Shown piece after piece: positions 32,343-43,519 of a DNA stretch of 64,000 nt. Below the pieces are notes generated by a model, which searched no databases, had not been told where the DNA came from, and saw only the letters and a program-made list of their open reading frames with translations. This DNA is from Eledone cirrhosa (taxonomy: Eukaryota; Mollusca; Cephalopoda; Octopoda; Eledonidae), in contig OZ024757.1 of NCBI GenBank assembly GCA_964016885.1, positions 27,773,954-27,837,953 on the forward strand, written 5' to 3'. Position 1 is the stretch's first letter. Each line of letters begins with the position of its first letter. Position numbers and translations under genes: made by a program.

Positions 32343-32443
32343 CATCATCATCATCATCATCATCAGGTTTAGCGTCCGTGTTCCACGCTTGCATGGGTTT
32401 GGACGGGGGTTTTCCCACTTGAGGCAAGAGTGGTTGTCTTGCT

Positions 32444-32448
<5 letters not shown>
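32341..32448 (-). repeat. SINE family B 3' half between (TA)n tracts
   Basis: Eight ATC units, GGTTTAGCGTCCGTGTTCCA, CGCTTGCATGGGTTTGGACG, GAGGCAAGAGTGGTTGTC. TA repeats abut both edges (32449-32495 on the right). The reverse complement is closely similar to 17060-17184. Confidence 0.85.
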
Positions 32449-32495
<47 letters not shown>

Positions 32496-32581
32496 GATGA
32501 ACTGAGAATTTTACTGCCCATAGAGCTTCTCTCACCTTACTAAAGATGATAGTGAAGTAAGCCACTACAACACTACAATCA

Positions 32582-32584
<3 letters not shown>

Positions 32585-32650
<66 letters not shown>
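32585..32650. repeat. (TA)n microsatellite
   Basis: About 33 TA units bounded by CACC/GGTG-type ends (TCACCTA..TAGGTGA). Confidence 0.95.
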
Positions 32651-32651
<1 letters not shown>

Positions 32652-33056
32652 TGAGAGAGAGATACGCACACATTTCTAAAAATGTCATATTTAATATTAT
32701 TCTAAAGTGTTTTTGATCAAAGGAATGTAGCTGTGAGGTGTGTATAATAAATATATATAATTAAATATTGTTAGACTATGAAGGATTAGGTTGTGATGAT
32801 GAGAACTGGATTACATGCCGCCCTACCTTTTAAGCTATTGATCTTAATACAATGTATGAAATGAAGAGCCAACAAGACACACACAGTACACATATATACA
32901 GATGTATCAGGTCACTTACATAGAGAGGAGCTGTGATGGACACTTAGCCGCCAAATTGGACATAATTATACCATAAACTGACCAGATGTAGAAGCTATTC
33001 TAAATAGCAGCTGTAGCTGCAACACAAGTCACCTTAAGTGAAATACTTTTAAGATA

Positions 33057-33221
33057 ATGAATAGGGAGTTGGCACTGAAATATTATCAGGATTTACGGAA
33101 ATACTACCAACACTCCCAACTCCAATCTGCTGTAACCGAGATGGTATATTTAACGAGAGATCTAGTGGAACAAGTGTCTACATTTGCATCGGACACGGTG
33201 GTTGACCTACAAATGTACATG
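33057..33221 (+). CDS. Candidate coding exon, 55 codons, unrecognised protein
   Basis: Opens with ATG (A at -3, in-frame TGA 18 bp upstream) and reads MNRELALKYYQDLRKYYQHS through LTRDLVEQVSTFASDTVVDL to QMYM, ending in phase 0 at ATG|GTAAGTAG, an almost ideal splice donor. Composition is balanced, low in simple repeats, with a heptad-like hydrophobic spacing that suggests helix. It sits between an ancient repeat (32985-33030) and a family B tail that begins just past the donor (33227). A weak alternative acceptor CTTTTAAG at 33045-33052 would make it an internal exon. I do not recognise the protein family. No downstream partner exon identified. Confidence 0.45.
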
Positions 33222-33226
33222 GTAAG

Positions 33227-33300
33227 TAGTTATCATTTAATGTCTGTTTTCATTGCTAGCAAGGGTTGGCCATGTCATCACAGACCGGTCAGTACTTAAG
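33227..33300 (-). repeat. SINE family B 3' end, just after the splice donor
   Basis: ATCATTTAATGTCTG, TTGCTAGCAAGGGTTGG. It starts within about 6 bp of the GTAAGT donor of the candidate exon. Confidence 0.65.
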
Positions 33301-33419
33301 CAGAGCCACTGACTTCCTGGGGGAGGGGCGGGGCAGGTGCATGCATCCCGCTTACATATGTTCATATATTCTATCAATTGTTCTTAGGGTCCAGAGACCT
33401 GACATAAGTCATGAATTTT

Positions 33420-33525
33420 AGTAATTTTACTGACTGCTACCAAATTCTTGATTATTTAAAAAAATGAACTAAAATTCATTGACAGTGTATTTTATATGAA
33501 AGGGTTTTAAAAGAAAGGGATTGAA
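33420..33525 (+). repeat. MITE family D 3' half
   Basis: ACCAAATTCTTGATTATTT, ATTGACAGTGTATTTTATAT, GAAAGGGTT. Confidence 0.5.
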
Positions 33526-33539
33526 GAATGTGGTCCAAG

Positions 33540-34095
33540 CAGAGGCATATCTCAGGTGATGGCAAGCATGGCACATGCGATGGTGCCACATAAAAGGGGG
33601 CGCTACCTGGACTAGGAGCACTTTCTATTAAAGTCAGATAAGGTGTTGTCAGGGAATGAAAAAAAAAGAAACTTCTTCAGATATATGATCTGTCTTTGAT
33701 TATCATGGGTGAGAAACACTATGGTGGCTGGATCATTAAACCATTTATATATATTATTAGGCCTTCATAGGTAAAAATACAGTTCTGGGAACTACATGAT
33801 TACTGAGGCATACCTCATAGTATGACTTGTAAAATATTTTAATAGGGTTTTAATATTTGTCAAAGATCAGTATTACACAGATCACTTCCTCTAAATACAC
33901 TAACATTTTACATATACTTAAGCATAAAGGATACCCGTAAAACAAATGAAAATACAGTTTAATACCCTAAACCCTCATTTATTTAAACTGTGCTGTCAAT
34001 CCCAATGCCTAACAACTAAAATATAGCTTGCTGCATGGGCAGGGGTGCAATTTCAATGTTTGCCATAGGTGCTATTTTTCCTTGTTACAACTCTG
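33540..34095. mobile_element. hAT-like nonautonomous element with perfect 8-bp target duplication
   Basis: GGTCCAAG is present at 33532-33539 and 34096-34103. The element begins CAGAGGCATATC and ends ACAACTCTG (CAGAG..CTCTG). G-rich segment AAAAGGGGGCGC near the left. No transposase frame; 556 bp. The 8-bp duplication and CAG-type ends fit hAT. Confidence 0.7.
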
Positions 34096-34424
34096 GGTCC
34101 AAGATATATAAAATAACTGAAGGTCGTGGATGGAAAACTATCCATTTATATAATCCCAAAACAACATAATATTACTTATCCCATTAGTAAAAAGGTGGGG
34201 GTGTATGCACTAGTAATAATAAAGCTTCTTGAATGTCAACAGCGAAGAGAAACTGGAAAGCTCAGATGAACGGCATCAAAATCTCACCTTGAACCTCTCT
34301 ATGTCATGGTCAAGGCCGACATATCACTTTCTAGTCAAAGGAAATACCAAAATAGCTTCTATTGTGAGTTGTCCTCTAAGGAAATATATAATGAATAACC
34401 AAAGATATATACATAAACGTGTGC

Positions 34425-34475
34425 ACACACACACACACATATATATATATCTGTGTATGTATATATATATATAGT
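34425..34475. repeat. (CA)n/(TA)n microsatellite
   Basis: ACACACACACACACATATAT and TGTGTATGTATATATA. Confidence 0.9.
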
Positions 34476-34731
34476 TATGTAATAAACAACATAAGATAAT
34501 TATTTCATTTACCAGTGGTTTCTTGAAGGCAGATGTTATGTCTGTCTTCAGTAGCCAGAATGAATAAATAACATGGTATTTTTATTAAATATGGATTTGA
34601 AAACAAAATTTAGGAAATATGAAAGTGTCTGAAAAAACGGGCAAAAGGGAATTAGGGAAAAAAAATATATATAAATAAATATCCAGAACATAAACACACT
34701 CCTGTACCTTTCCGACGGAAATACTTCATTT

Positions 34732-34920
34732 ACACACACACACACACACAGATATATATATACATCTGTGTATGTATGTATATATACATCTGTGTATGTA
34801 TATATATATATATCTGTGTATGTATGTATATATATATCTGTGTATGTATGTATATATATATCTGTGTATGTATGTATATATATATGTGTATGTATGTATA
34901 TATATATATCTGTGTATGTA

Positions 34921-34952
<32 letters not shown>
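34732..34952. repeat. 24-bp minisatellite (TCTGTGTATGTATGTATATA-type)
   Basis: TCTGTGTATG recurs at 34765, 34789, 34813, 34837 and 34861, exactly 24 bp apart. Because 24 is a multiple of three, frames on both strands repeat the same eight residues; not genes. Confidence 0.9.
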
Positions 34953-35031
34953 CAAGGTGTACCCAAAAAATGTTACACACTTCAACACCATGCTAATAAA
35001 AGCATGTATACATTTTTGGGGGGACACCCTG
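34953..35031. mobile_element. Mini mariner-like MITE, second copy, TA duplication
   Basis: TA then CAAGGTGTACCCAAAAAATG ... ACATTTTTGGGGGGACACCC TG then TA. 79 bp with about 28-bp inverted ends. The loop also contains CATGCTAATAAAAGCATG, a small inner hairpin. Confidence 0.75.
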
Positions 35032-35039
35032 TATATATA

Positions 35040-36000
35040 AACTGGTGCATGGTGGTAGTTGTCCTACGGTGAGCTATACATAATATAACTTCAACCTGAC
35101 TCAATCTTTGTGTGACTTATTTAGATTTGAAAGCAAATTACGATCAGATTATTTTTTTATTTTATCATAGATTAGAATTTTTATAACGAGATAGATCTGC
35201 TGGGATTTTGCAACCGTTAAAAAATGTTTAATGCCTTGTCATTTTGACGAAGCCTAGTTTAAAAGTGAAACAATTTTAACGAACAGTAATTGTATCTGCT
35301 TCATTTGAAGTTTATTAATAGCTCTAATTGTTTTTATTTAACAGTTGATACACTTAAGTTAGCTAATTTCATCCTATAAATTTGGAAGTCTGTGTCGCTA
35401 CTGTATGAAAAAATCTTCATTACAAACTATATCATTCATTGGTCTATGTCATCAGTTTTATATTTAAAGCTTCTGTCTTCGTTACCTCATTCACTTGTGT
35501 TGTCCTACTAAAGATCTATGGCAAATATAATACAGTTTCCACATTGAAAAAGCGACAGCAGGCTGGGGCACTATGACTAGATAAGCTGAAGGGGATCTTT
35601 CGCATTAAGAATATAATAGCAGACGACAAAATGTCACTTTCTTTTGCAAATTTTCGCCTTTTGGTATTTCTTTTTATTGGATAAACTGAAAATTTATTTC
35701 CGAATAATTTATTTATGAATTTTTATTTTACATCTTGATAATCTTCTTATTTTACACCTTGGTAATAAACTGTTTGCAGTAAATTGTCATCTACCAATAA
35801 CTTAAGTCAATGAGGCGGGGCAGTCGGCTCCGAGTCCCTGCAAAGAATCTTGCCTAAGGTTGCGATAAAACTTGCATCTTTTATTTTATTATCGAGACTT
35901 TCCTTTGATTTTAATGTCTTATTTTATATACCTAAGGCGAAACATTCTTAATAAGAGATGTCAGGCAAAAATAAATACAACCGTTAACACCCCAGGTGAG
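35040..36000. other. Low-repeat AT-rich stretch, no exon supported
   Basis: No SINE, MITE or microsatellite of note. GAGGCGGGGCAG (35812-35823) is a GC-box-like motif. Start of the least repetitive 9 kb in the window. Confidence 0.4.
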
Positions 36001-36307
36001 TAATGAAAAAGAGGGTGTGGGTATATTTTTTAAATGACAGGGAAAAGAGGAATGAATTTGATCGTAATAAACATTTCATACATTTGCACAAGTCTGCTTA
36101 TTGTGGGAGGAAATTAACAAGTGTAGGAGTTATAATTTTCTTCAAAATTACGTTTCACTTTCAGGGGGACCCGGAAACGAAAAACCCAAACAACAAAACA
36201 CTCAAATGTTTATAGTCACGTAATTTAGCGAAGACGTAACGACTTTTACCATTTCAGTGTTATTAGCGACATAGAAAACCGATTATTATTGTGTTGAACC
36301 GATAGAA

Positions 36308-36492
36308 TGTGTAGTAGACCTGCCAACCTCAAAAACCCAAACGGGGAGTACCATGAAAAAAAGTGCCCCCAAAAGGTGAGAAATGGGGCAAAATGGGGAG
36401 ATTTTACATAATAAAAACTATGTCCATTTTCACAAGAAAAGACATCTCTCACCCACCCTCGTCGGACGGGGAGAGTTGACAGGTCTGGTGTA
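36308..36492. mobile_element. TIR element family F
   Basis: AGACCTGCCAACCTC at the left and GAGTTGACAGGTCT at the right, an inverted repeat of about 14 bp. Shared interior GGGGAGTACCATGAAAA and TCCATTTTCACAAGA. Flanks share GTGTAG. Related copies at 52212-52373 and 59626-59937. Confidence 0.7.
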
Positions 36493-36499
36493 GAGTGTC

Positions 36500-36675
36500 G
36501 GGTAAAATGCCTTTGCGTTATTTGTTCTGGCTCTTTACATTCTGAGTTCAATTCCTATCGAGGTCTTTCATCCTTTCAGGGTTGATAAATAAAGAACCAG
36601 TCAAGTACTGAGGTCGATATAATCGACTTTCCTCACCCCACACCCAACTGATCATGTGCCGAAATTAGAAACCAT
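36500..36675 (+). repeat. SINE family A, diverged
   Basis: CTGAGTTCAATTCCTATCGA, AACCAGTCAAGTACTGAGG, GATCATGTGCCGAAATT. Confidence 0.65.
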
Positions 36676-36984
36676 TGAGATGACGATGGTATAGAATGAC
36701 AAGTTAAAAATGAGTCAGAAGGGTTTAGACAATCAATCTATCTAGATCTATGCTCCACTTTTCATAGTAATGCATATTTTGCAGAGATACATTTTCGAAG
36801 TTGTAGCTCTCGGTGTTATTGGCGACAGAGAATCGAATATTATCATGTTCAATCCCTTCATGGAGGAAATTAGCAACAGCAACACGTGAAATGTTATTTC
36901 TCCCAGACAAACAAAAGGAAATTTCTTTCTGCTCGTTACTTGCCATATTATTAATAATAACAAATCCCGCCGAAACCAACTCTG

Positions 36985-37085
36985 ATTCAAATCCGTCTGT
37001 GTGGGGAGATAAAATAAAGTACCAGTGAAACATTAGAGTCGATTTAATCGACTCTGCTAACCGTGTGCATATTTTTACAAGACAG
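36985..37085 (+). repeat. SINE family A fragment
   Basis: CTGATTCAAATCCG, AAATAAAGTACCAGTGAAAC, TCGATTTAATCGACTCTGC. Confidence 0.6.
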
Positions 37086-37319
37086 AAAGTAAACAACATC
37101 TATTATTCCATGGTTATTGAACGAGAAAATTAGTTAATTTAAACATAAATATTAATAATGATAATATTCGTTTAACTTACCACGCTGTTCGCCCACACAT
37201 ATTTTAACAGTAGTATTACTATTTTGAAAATGTGTTTCGGTTTTTTTTTAAAAACAAAAACTCTTTAATCCGTCGCCGATATTAAAATAGGCTTAGATGA
37301 ATGGATTGTAGACTCTTTT

Positions 37320-37385
37320 CAGACAACGATGACGCCCAAAACCGAATCTGGTGGTGGCTGTTTGACGAGAAAACCAATGGATCAC
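37320..37385. promoter_or_regulatory. CCAAT/CRE-like motif cluster (weak promoter candidate)
   Basis: CCAAT at 37374-37378, GATGACGCCC (37329-37338) and TTTGACGAG (37361-37369) in non-repeat sequence. A 53-codon open frame starting ATGACGCCC (37330) overlaps; no splice donor seen. Confidence 0.2.
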
Positions 37386-38930
37386 GCGAATTACTTTAAC
37401 AATTTACAAAAAGAGAAAAATACAGAGATAATAAATGCAACGAAATATATCAAAATTCCGTTTAAAAAATTTAATTATAAATAATTTATCTACTTGTGTG
37501 ATTGTATGTTTCATAAGTTTTCTATCAACATCCCATAATACTTAATTTCGTAACGTAATGCATATATTTTTTTGTTGATAATAAATATAAATTTGCATTT
37601 CAGTGCATACTATTATGATTTTTTTTTTTTTTGCCGATTTGAAATATCAATAAAACTAAAACAATAAGATAAATATTAATCAATACCTCAGATCGGAAGG
37701 TATCGGCTTTCTATTATTGTTACTACGACAGGCACCGATGTTTATACTTATCCGTCCTTTGGTGGAATTTTCATCGAATATAACGACTGCTTTTTACTAA
37801 AGCAAAGATTTTTTATGATGTGTAGAATATAGGATGGTAATTTCTTTAATGTATAGCATAGACTAGCGGGTGTTAGCTATATACATTATGAGTATTATAA
37901 ATGCATATGATGAAACCAATATATATATATAAATGATGAAACAGATATATGGATATAAAGCACTAGGCCAGTTTATTTTCTTTCATAGTGAAGGGTTATA
38001 CATTCAAGTACATGAAAAAATGAAAAGAAAAAAGAAGTCACATACTTCTAAGATTTATTTTTTTTGTTTTTATTTATTAAAGATATCAAATAAAACATCT
38101 GTTTTCCTCACTTTCATGTAGTGTCATGATATTGCCAATTAAATGAGCGATTTAAAAATATTTAGTTAACTATTATTTATGAAATTTAAATGCAATATGA
38201 CATTTTTTTCCTAGCCCAAATCGTAACTTTTTCTTTTGTTCCTTTACTTAATCCACTCTATATTCGATTAAAATCGAGCACGATATATTTTAACAAATTC
38301 GGATAAAGTCAACCCGCCCCGGGTTAATTTGAAACCGGACAGGTGAGGTTGCGAATCAAATAATAATAATAATAATGAAATTATTGTGTACAGTGCTCAG
38401 GTGCACTACAACTCATAAAACACTATATCGTGCTGTCGTAACTTCTACTTGTCATTTTTTCCACAAATACAATATTAATATTTTTTTTTGATGTTCAATA
38501 CCATTACTAAATTAATTAAAACCAAAGCGAACTAATATCATTCAATATTCGAACCCTGAGTGACAACGTTTACCATTTCAATTTGTTTTTTTTTCTCTCT
38601 TTTAGTAGCTCTATATATTAAAGTAGCACGAGTGGTGATTTATGATGTTCACACCTTCAAAAAGCAATCAGCTGTCTTAAGTGAAATGTAAATTAATCAG
38701 TTTCAATGTGCGGATTCGTAAGCAATTTGTGGTCTGCTATGAGCGGTGTTTTTAAACATATACTTCGGCAATCGCAGCTGGAAACATAATTGTAGAGAAT
38801 TTCACTAAAGCTTTTATTGTACAGTTTAAGATATAAGGTAGCATTTAAGAGTAACATATATAGAATAGCAACAGTAATATATGATGTTTGGTAAGACACA
38901 ATGTCGCTAATTGAGATGGGTGTAATCGAG
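37385..38930. other. AT-rich low-repeat intergenic, no gene supported
   Basis: Homopolymer T runs and (AAT)n at 38361-38376. No repeat families recognised and no splice-bounded coding frame. Confidence 0.4.
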
Positions 38931-38939
38931 TTCATCGAT

Positions 38940-39200
38940 CTCACTACTTGGCTGATATTTATTTTATCGATTCAGGAAGTATGAAAGGTAAAGTCCGACT
39001 CGGCAGGATTTGAAGTAAGAATGTAATTAAACGTCACAAAGGTACTTTTGCCCGCCGATCTACCAAAATAGTGTTAATTAATTAATAGAAACAAGCACAG
39101 CTATAAACACGAGTTTCAAATCCGGCTCGGGTCAATTTCGTCTTTCCGGATGGACGCTGTATAGATAAAATAAAGTACCAGTCATGTACTAGAGTACAGT
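38940..39200. repeat. Two diverged SINE family A fragments, opposite orientation
   Basis: 38940-39030 reverse (TATTTATTTTATCGATTCAG, CGGCAGGATTTGAAGTAAGA). 39105-39195 sense (GAGTTTCAAATCCGGCTCGG, AAAATAAAGTACCAGTCATG). Confidence 0.6.
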
Positions 39201-39324
39201 GTGTATCGATTGATATTCCTACAAGGCACGTAAGAAGTGAATGAAAGAGAAATAAAAATAATATGAGAGAGAAACTTAAACAGAAATGCAGAAGCTTCTG
39301 GTTGCCTCGAAGAGCGGCAAGATA

Positions 39325-39370
39325 GCAGCGCTCTGATTGGTTGAAATGAGTCATGTGATTTAGTTGTAAT
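39325..39370 (+). promoter_or_regulatory. Putative promoter motif cluster upstream of candidate first exon
   Basis: Within 22 bp: inverted CCAAT (ATTGG, 39336-39340), an AP-1-type TGAGTCA (39347-39353) and an E-box CATGTG (39352-39357). It lies in low-repeat sequence about 830 bp upstream of the ATG at 40172. Pairing with that exon is an inference; no TSS is known. Confidence 0.3.
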
Positions 39371-39964
39371 TATCAATGTTTCAAGGGAAGCTTCTTCCGC
39401 TTTGGAGGAAAAAAAAGTTTTTCTAGTGAGAACAGTAGTTGTCGTTGGACTGTTTGTTGTGTGTAGCATATATTTATGTCTACTGTACTACTAATGTAAC
39501 AACAACCTCTATCACTACTGCTTGCTTAGATTATATAATATAATATATCATTACATGATTAGTTTATTTGCCGCCAACCCGTTTTGTTCGGCGAGGACAC
39601 CTTATTATTAAATACGGGGGGGAGAGAGACAGTGCGAGAATATGACACGGAAATAGCAGAACATCGACTGCTATGTTGATTTCTTACTTCATTCTCTTTT
39701 TTATCTGTAACTATACCTTCTTCTTTTCAATGTCTTAGGGACAGACCCACCCCCTCCCTTTTTCGTTTGAATAATTATTATTTATGAAAATAAGTTTAAG
39801 TGATACCAAGTAAGAGCAGTATAATAAAATATAGGTTGTTGTTAATGTTGTGAGTGAAACAGTAGTTAATAGTAATATCAATAATAAAGCAAATGAGGGA
39901 TTAAATACAACCAGAGCGACGTGATCATCATTGGTGGACTGTTTACATTTGGACAAGACTTGTT

Positions 39965-40040
39965 TATATATATATATAACACATCACACAGGCACATGTA
40001 TTCATTTATATAATATACACACATTTACTTACGCAAACAT

Positions 40041-40095
<55 letters not shown>

Positions 40096-40140
40096 TACAT
40101 ATAATCACACGCACGCACACACACATACAGATCTTTATAC
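39965..40140. repeat. (CA)n/(TA)n microsatellite in putative 5' UTR/promoter
   Basis: CACACACATATATATATA and ACACACGCACGCACACACAC. Confidence 0.9.
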
Positions 40141-40171
40141 ACACGCAGTCATACCTAATTGTGCTGTAAAC

Positions 40172-40201
40172 ATGGCGGAAGGTGGAACCTCCTATTACCA
40201 G
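40172..40201 (+). CDS. Candidate first coding exon (MAEGGTSYYQ)
   Basis: TAAACATGGCGG gives a favourable start context (A at -3, G at +4). Ten codons MAEGGTSYYQ end at CAG|GTGAGT (donor 40202-40207), a textbook donor, in phase 0. GCGGAAG-type starts are common in animal housekeeping genes. The exon sits in the least repetitive part of the window, below a CCAAT/AP-1/E-box cluster. Protein family not recognised from ten residues. If right, the gene runs rightward with a large first intron; a possible next exon is at 57981. Confidence 0.45.
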
Positions 40202-40209
40202 GTGAGTTG

Positions 40210-41280
40210 ACTAATCATTGTTTTTTACTAGTTAGACTTGAATTAACACTGAAATTCTAAGACGACTCGATTAATTATTCATTTCCCTTTCTTCCTTTTC
40301 TTTTTCTGTAAATCGATACTTTATATATCTCTAATAATGAAGACTAACATCCTATATTATAGACAATGTGAGGAAGGAGCGTGGTATTGTTCACTCAAGT
40401 CTCTTTCTTTCTAAACACCAAGTACATCTAGAGAAATCAGAGCAGTACTTTCTTAGCATGAAAGAAAGAAGAATGTTGTAATATGAAAGATATGTTTATA
40501 TCTATCTATCTGTATGCCTATCGATCTACCTTTCTATTTACCATCTGGTTATCCATCTGTATGCCTATCAATCTGTCCGTCTCTAATTATCTATATATCA
40601 TTATCTCTTTCTGTATCTATCTATCCGTTTTTGCTGTTTATTTGTATATCTATTTCTCTAGATTTTTTATTGTATTTTTTTTAATTAGATATATGGTTGC
40701 TATGATGAAACTTGTTATTAGTTGGTTAACAACCTAAGTAATTAGTTTAGTTTTATAAATAGGCAGTTTGTTGGGGACCAACACAAGTAGATCAGACCGG
40801 TCGGCTCGTCTTTTTTGTCAGTCTTATTACCCATAGGTTTTTTTCTTCTTAGTAATATATCTAGTGTTGTGTTGGCGGTATCCTAGTAATAACCTACACA
40901 TTGTTGTTATTGTTTAACACTTCTTTCCTCCCTCCACTCTCCCGTGTTGTCAATTTATCTCGCCTTTGACACTTAATCAAACTAGCAGACTGAGAGAGGA
41001 CTCTAAGTGGTCTTCGACCTACTAGAAATAGCAGCTGAAGCTATCTCAAACCATACATTTTCCCCTATCATTTCGTATGAAACGCCACAGGGTTACGTTA
41101 GATGATACATTCTTATTTATACCTACAAATGACGGGATGGCCATGACTTGATAATAATCGATAAGAGCATAGATGCCCCTGATGCTAAACAATTTCGTCT
41201 TCCTCGTATTATATATATTCTTTAAATTCTAAAATCCCTTACGGAGTAAATGCGGTACAATTGATCTTGGGAGTTATAAA
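40210..41280. other. Presumed first intron, low-repeat
   Basis: Degenerate (CTAT)n tract at 40498-40660 gives the 84-residue frame there. Ancient repeat remnant at 41005-41050 (GACCTACTAGAAATAGCAGC). Confidence 0.4.
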
Positions 41281-41959
41281 GCTTTAATCTAGAAATGGCT
41301 TCTGGGACCCCAAACTACGACACAAATTCTATTATAACACCACCTATCACACACACATATATTATATATAAAGGATGTTTTTTTGTTTTTAATTTTGTAC
41401 CCCCGATCAATGATACCTATTTAATGCCCCTTCTCGTTTATCTATCTGCTCCTTCTTTTCCTTTCTTGTATCTATTTTCATTTCATATGTACATTTCCTC
41501 TTTGCTGAGGCTTTGCTCCAGCGTGGTTTTTGATCGTGCTGGCCAAGACAAATTAAAGATATTGTCATGTCTATTTCACCCTTAGTGCTTGTTTTGTTTT
41601 CCTTTAATCTCTCTCTCTCTATCTATCATAAAGAAATTTATCTGTCTATATAAATATGTTGTTTATTACATAACTATCTCTATATATATAGTATCAAGCG
41701 TTAAACTAATATGTATCTTCATTATACTCTATTGTTTGCATTGTTGTTTTCCGTTTACTTTTCGTATATGTGTGTGTGTGTGTATATATATATATATGTA
41801 TGTAAAGTGACTAAGATATCCGCGATGTTCTTTTTAATGTAGGTGGTGTTGGTCGCAGTAGAGATAGATATGTGATCGATTACTCATCACATACCATTTT
41901 ATCATTTCACCACACAAGAAATAAATAGGCTTTCCGTATATGTGAAATTCCTCTCTCGA

Positions 41960-42560
41960 TGACGATACTTTATCTTAATTAATTAATAATTGATTACAGG
42001 ATCAAATGAAGGAGCCGCCCTTTTCGTTGTTGTCTTTGTTGTTATTTAAACCCAAACCAACTCCGATTGATGAAAGACATTCCAGTATTGACTCTTGTCT
42101 TTTTATATACCTAGTATTACATGATATAAATGAATATTTGGCTGCTATTTCCAGCAGGTCGAGCTCCTTCGTGGGCCTTTTTTTTTATTGAACATTCCAG
42201 TCATGTCTACCCCATCTTTTTGTAGTATCTAGATCTACTTTACCATATGTACGCCTTTCCCTCTTTAAGGACAGTGGGATTTGATTTGAGGCTGATTTGG
42301 TTGCTATTTCTTGCGGGTCAAGAAACAATGTAGTGGCCTCTATCGTTGGCTACTTTTCCTTCTGTTGGTGTTAAGAAAGAACTCAGTCTACCAAATCTTC
42401 TAAAGCTATGAAATTGGTGTGAATTTATGACAGATTTGTGTGCGTTGTTGTTTTACCCAAGGCTAGTTCTGATTTTTTTTTTTTTATCAAAGTGTTCCAC
42501 CCATGACCGTCCCATGATATTTGTGGACAATGATAATTGTCTTCGTATCACTTGTTAGCT
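41960..42560 (+). repeat. Diverged ancient repeat, several tandem-like remnants
   Basis: CATTCCAGT.TTGAC / CATTCCAGTCATGTCTACCC, ATTTGGCTGCTATTTCCAGC / GATTTGGTTGCTATTTCTTG, and GTTCCACCCATGACCGTCCC recur in order. The same pattern appears at 44575-44710 and 47330-47400. ATTACAG|GATCAAATG (42000) looks like an acceptor but lies in this repeat. Confidence 0.5.
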
Positions 42561-42704
42561 TTAACCTCAGCGCTCATCATTTATTCACAAGTGGTTTATC
42601 TTTCCTTCTAGATTTCCATTTAGTTTCTTCTAATAAATCACTTGATCATCGTTTCATCGTTTCCACTTTGATTATTCACTACCTAATTAGTGGGAGGGGT
42701 GGTG

Positions 42705-42850
42705 GAATCGATAGAGCGAAGACAATTAGTCACGTCTCTTTACCTTCGGAGTTCAAAACCCGCCGGGACTGTGGTTTGCATCTCATTCTTCCGGTGGTGG
42801 TAGTGGCGGGGCAGCGATAAACTTACCACCAGTGGAGTATTACGCCTTGT
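42705..42850 (+). repeat. tRNA-like SINE (diverged)
   Basis: GTGGTGGAATCGATAGAGCG, GAGTTCAAAACCCGCCGG (box B-like), GCCTTGTGCTTGGCGGG. Confidence 0.5.
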
Positions 42851-42908
42851 GCTTGGCGGGTATATATATATATAAACCCTGTCTAAATAGATGCTAGGTC
42901 CTTGATAA

Positions 42909-43076
42909 TTTCTGTGGGCAATCTTTCTTAGAAAAGTATTAATTCGATTATATACATACACATGACTGTTAAAAGTGTGTGTGTGTATATATATATATAT
43001 ACACACACATTTTTAACAGTCATGTGGATGTATATAATCGAATTAATACTTTTCTAAGAAAGATTGCCTACAGAAA
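42909..43076. repeat. 168-bp near-perfect hairpin
   Basis: Arms of about 83 bp meet at (GTGTGTATATA)(TATATACACAC) with essentially no loop. By eye two mismatches outside the microsatellite core (GTGGGCA/GTAGGCA; CATACACATG/CATCCACATG). Immediately followed by a second hairpin. Confidence 0.85.
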
Positions 43077-43136
43077 CTGAAATGTACATTCCATTAGCAC
43101 ACATGTCGTGTGCTAATGAAATGTACATTTCAGTTT
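43074..43136. repeat. 63-bp hairpin, 29-bp arms, abutting the first
   Basis: AAACTGAAATGTACATTCCA..TTAGCACAC then ATGTC then the inverse with one mismatch. Shares three bases with the end of the larger hairpin. Confidence 0.85.
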
Positions 43137-43344
43137 AAAAATTGAAATGAAACTGAAAGGAAATGGAAATCGACAATAATATATAAATGTGAATGTCAGG
43201 AAGCCGTATCGTATCCGGTGTTTGACGAGTGTATAGCAATTCTCAATCAAATTGCAGTTAGTGTTTACACTCATAACACCATTGTTTAATGACAGCACTT
43301 TATAGACTCCCAATGACCCCAATATATATATGTAGAATATTGAA

Positions 43345-43510
43345 TTGTAATTTAGGCACAAGGCCAGCCAATTTAGGGGAAGGGCAAAGTTGATTAAATA
43401 ACCCGCAGTACTTGGCAGGTGCTTGCTTTTATCGATGCCGGAAGAATGATGGGAAAAGTTGAGCTCAGCGTGATTTGAACTCAGAATATAAAAAGCCAGA
43501 ACAAATACGC
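43345..43510 (-). repeat. SINE family A, diverged
   Basis: TTTAGGCACAAGGCCAGCCA, GGGCAAAGTTGATTAAAT, AGCGTGATTTGAACTCAGAA. Confidence 0.7.
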
Positions 43511-43519
43511 CAATGACAT

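Noticed and set aside
40483..40737. 84-codon plus frame downstream of the candidate first exon
   Set aside because: It reads a degenerate (CTAT)n microsatellite (Ile/Tyr/Leu/Ser-rich); not exon-like.
41990..42190. ATTACAG|GATCAAATGAAGGAG looking like an acceptor and exon
   Set aside because: The open frame is within a diverged dispersed repeat whose other copies (44575, 47330) show the same ATTTGGCTGCTATTTC sequence.
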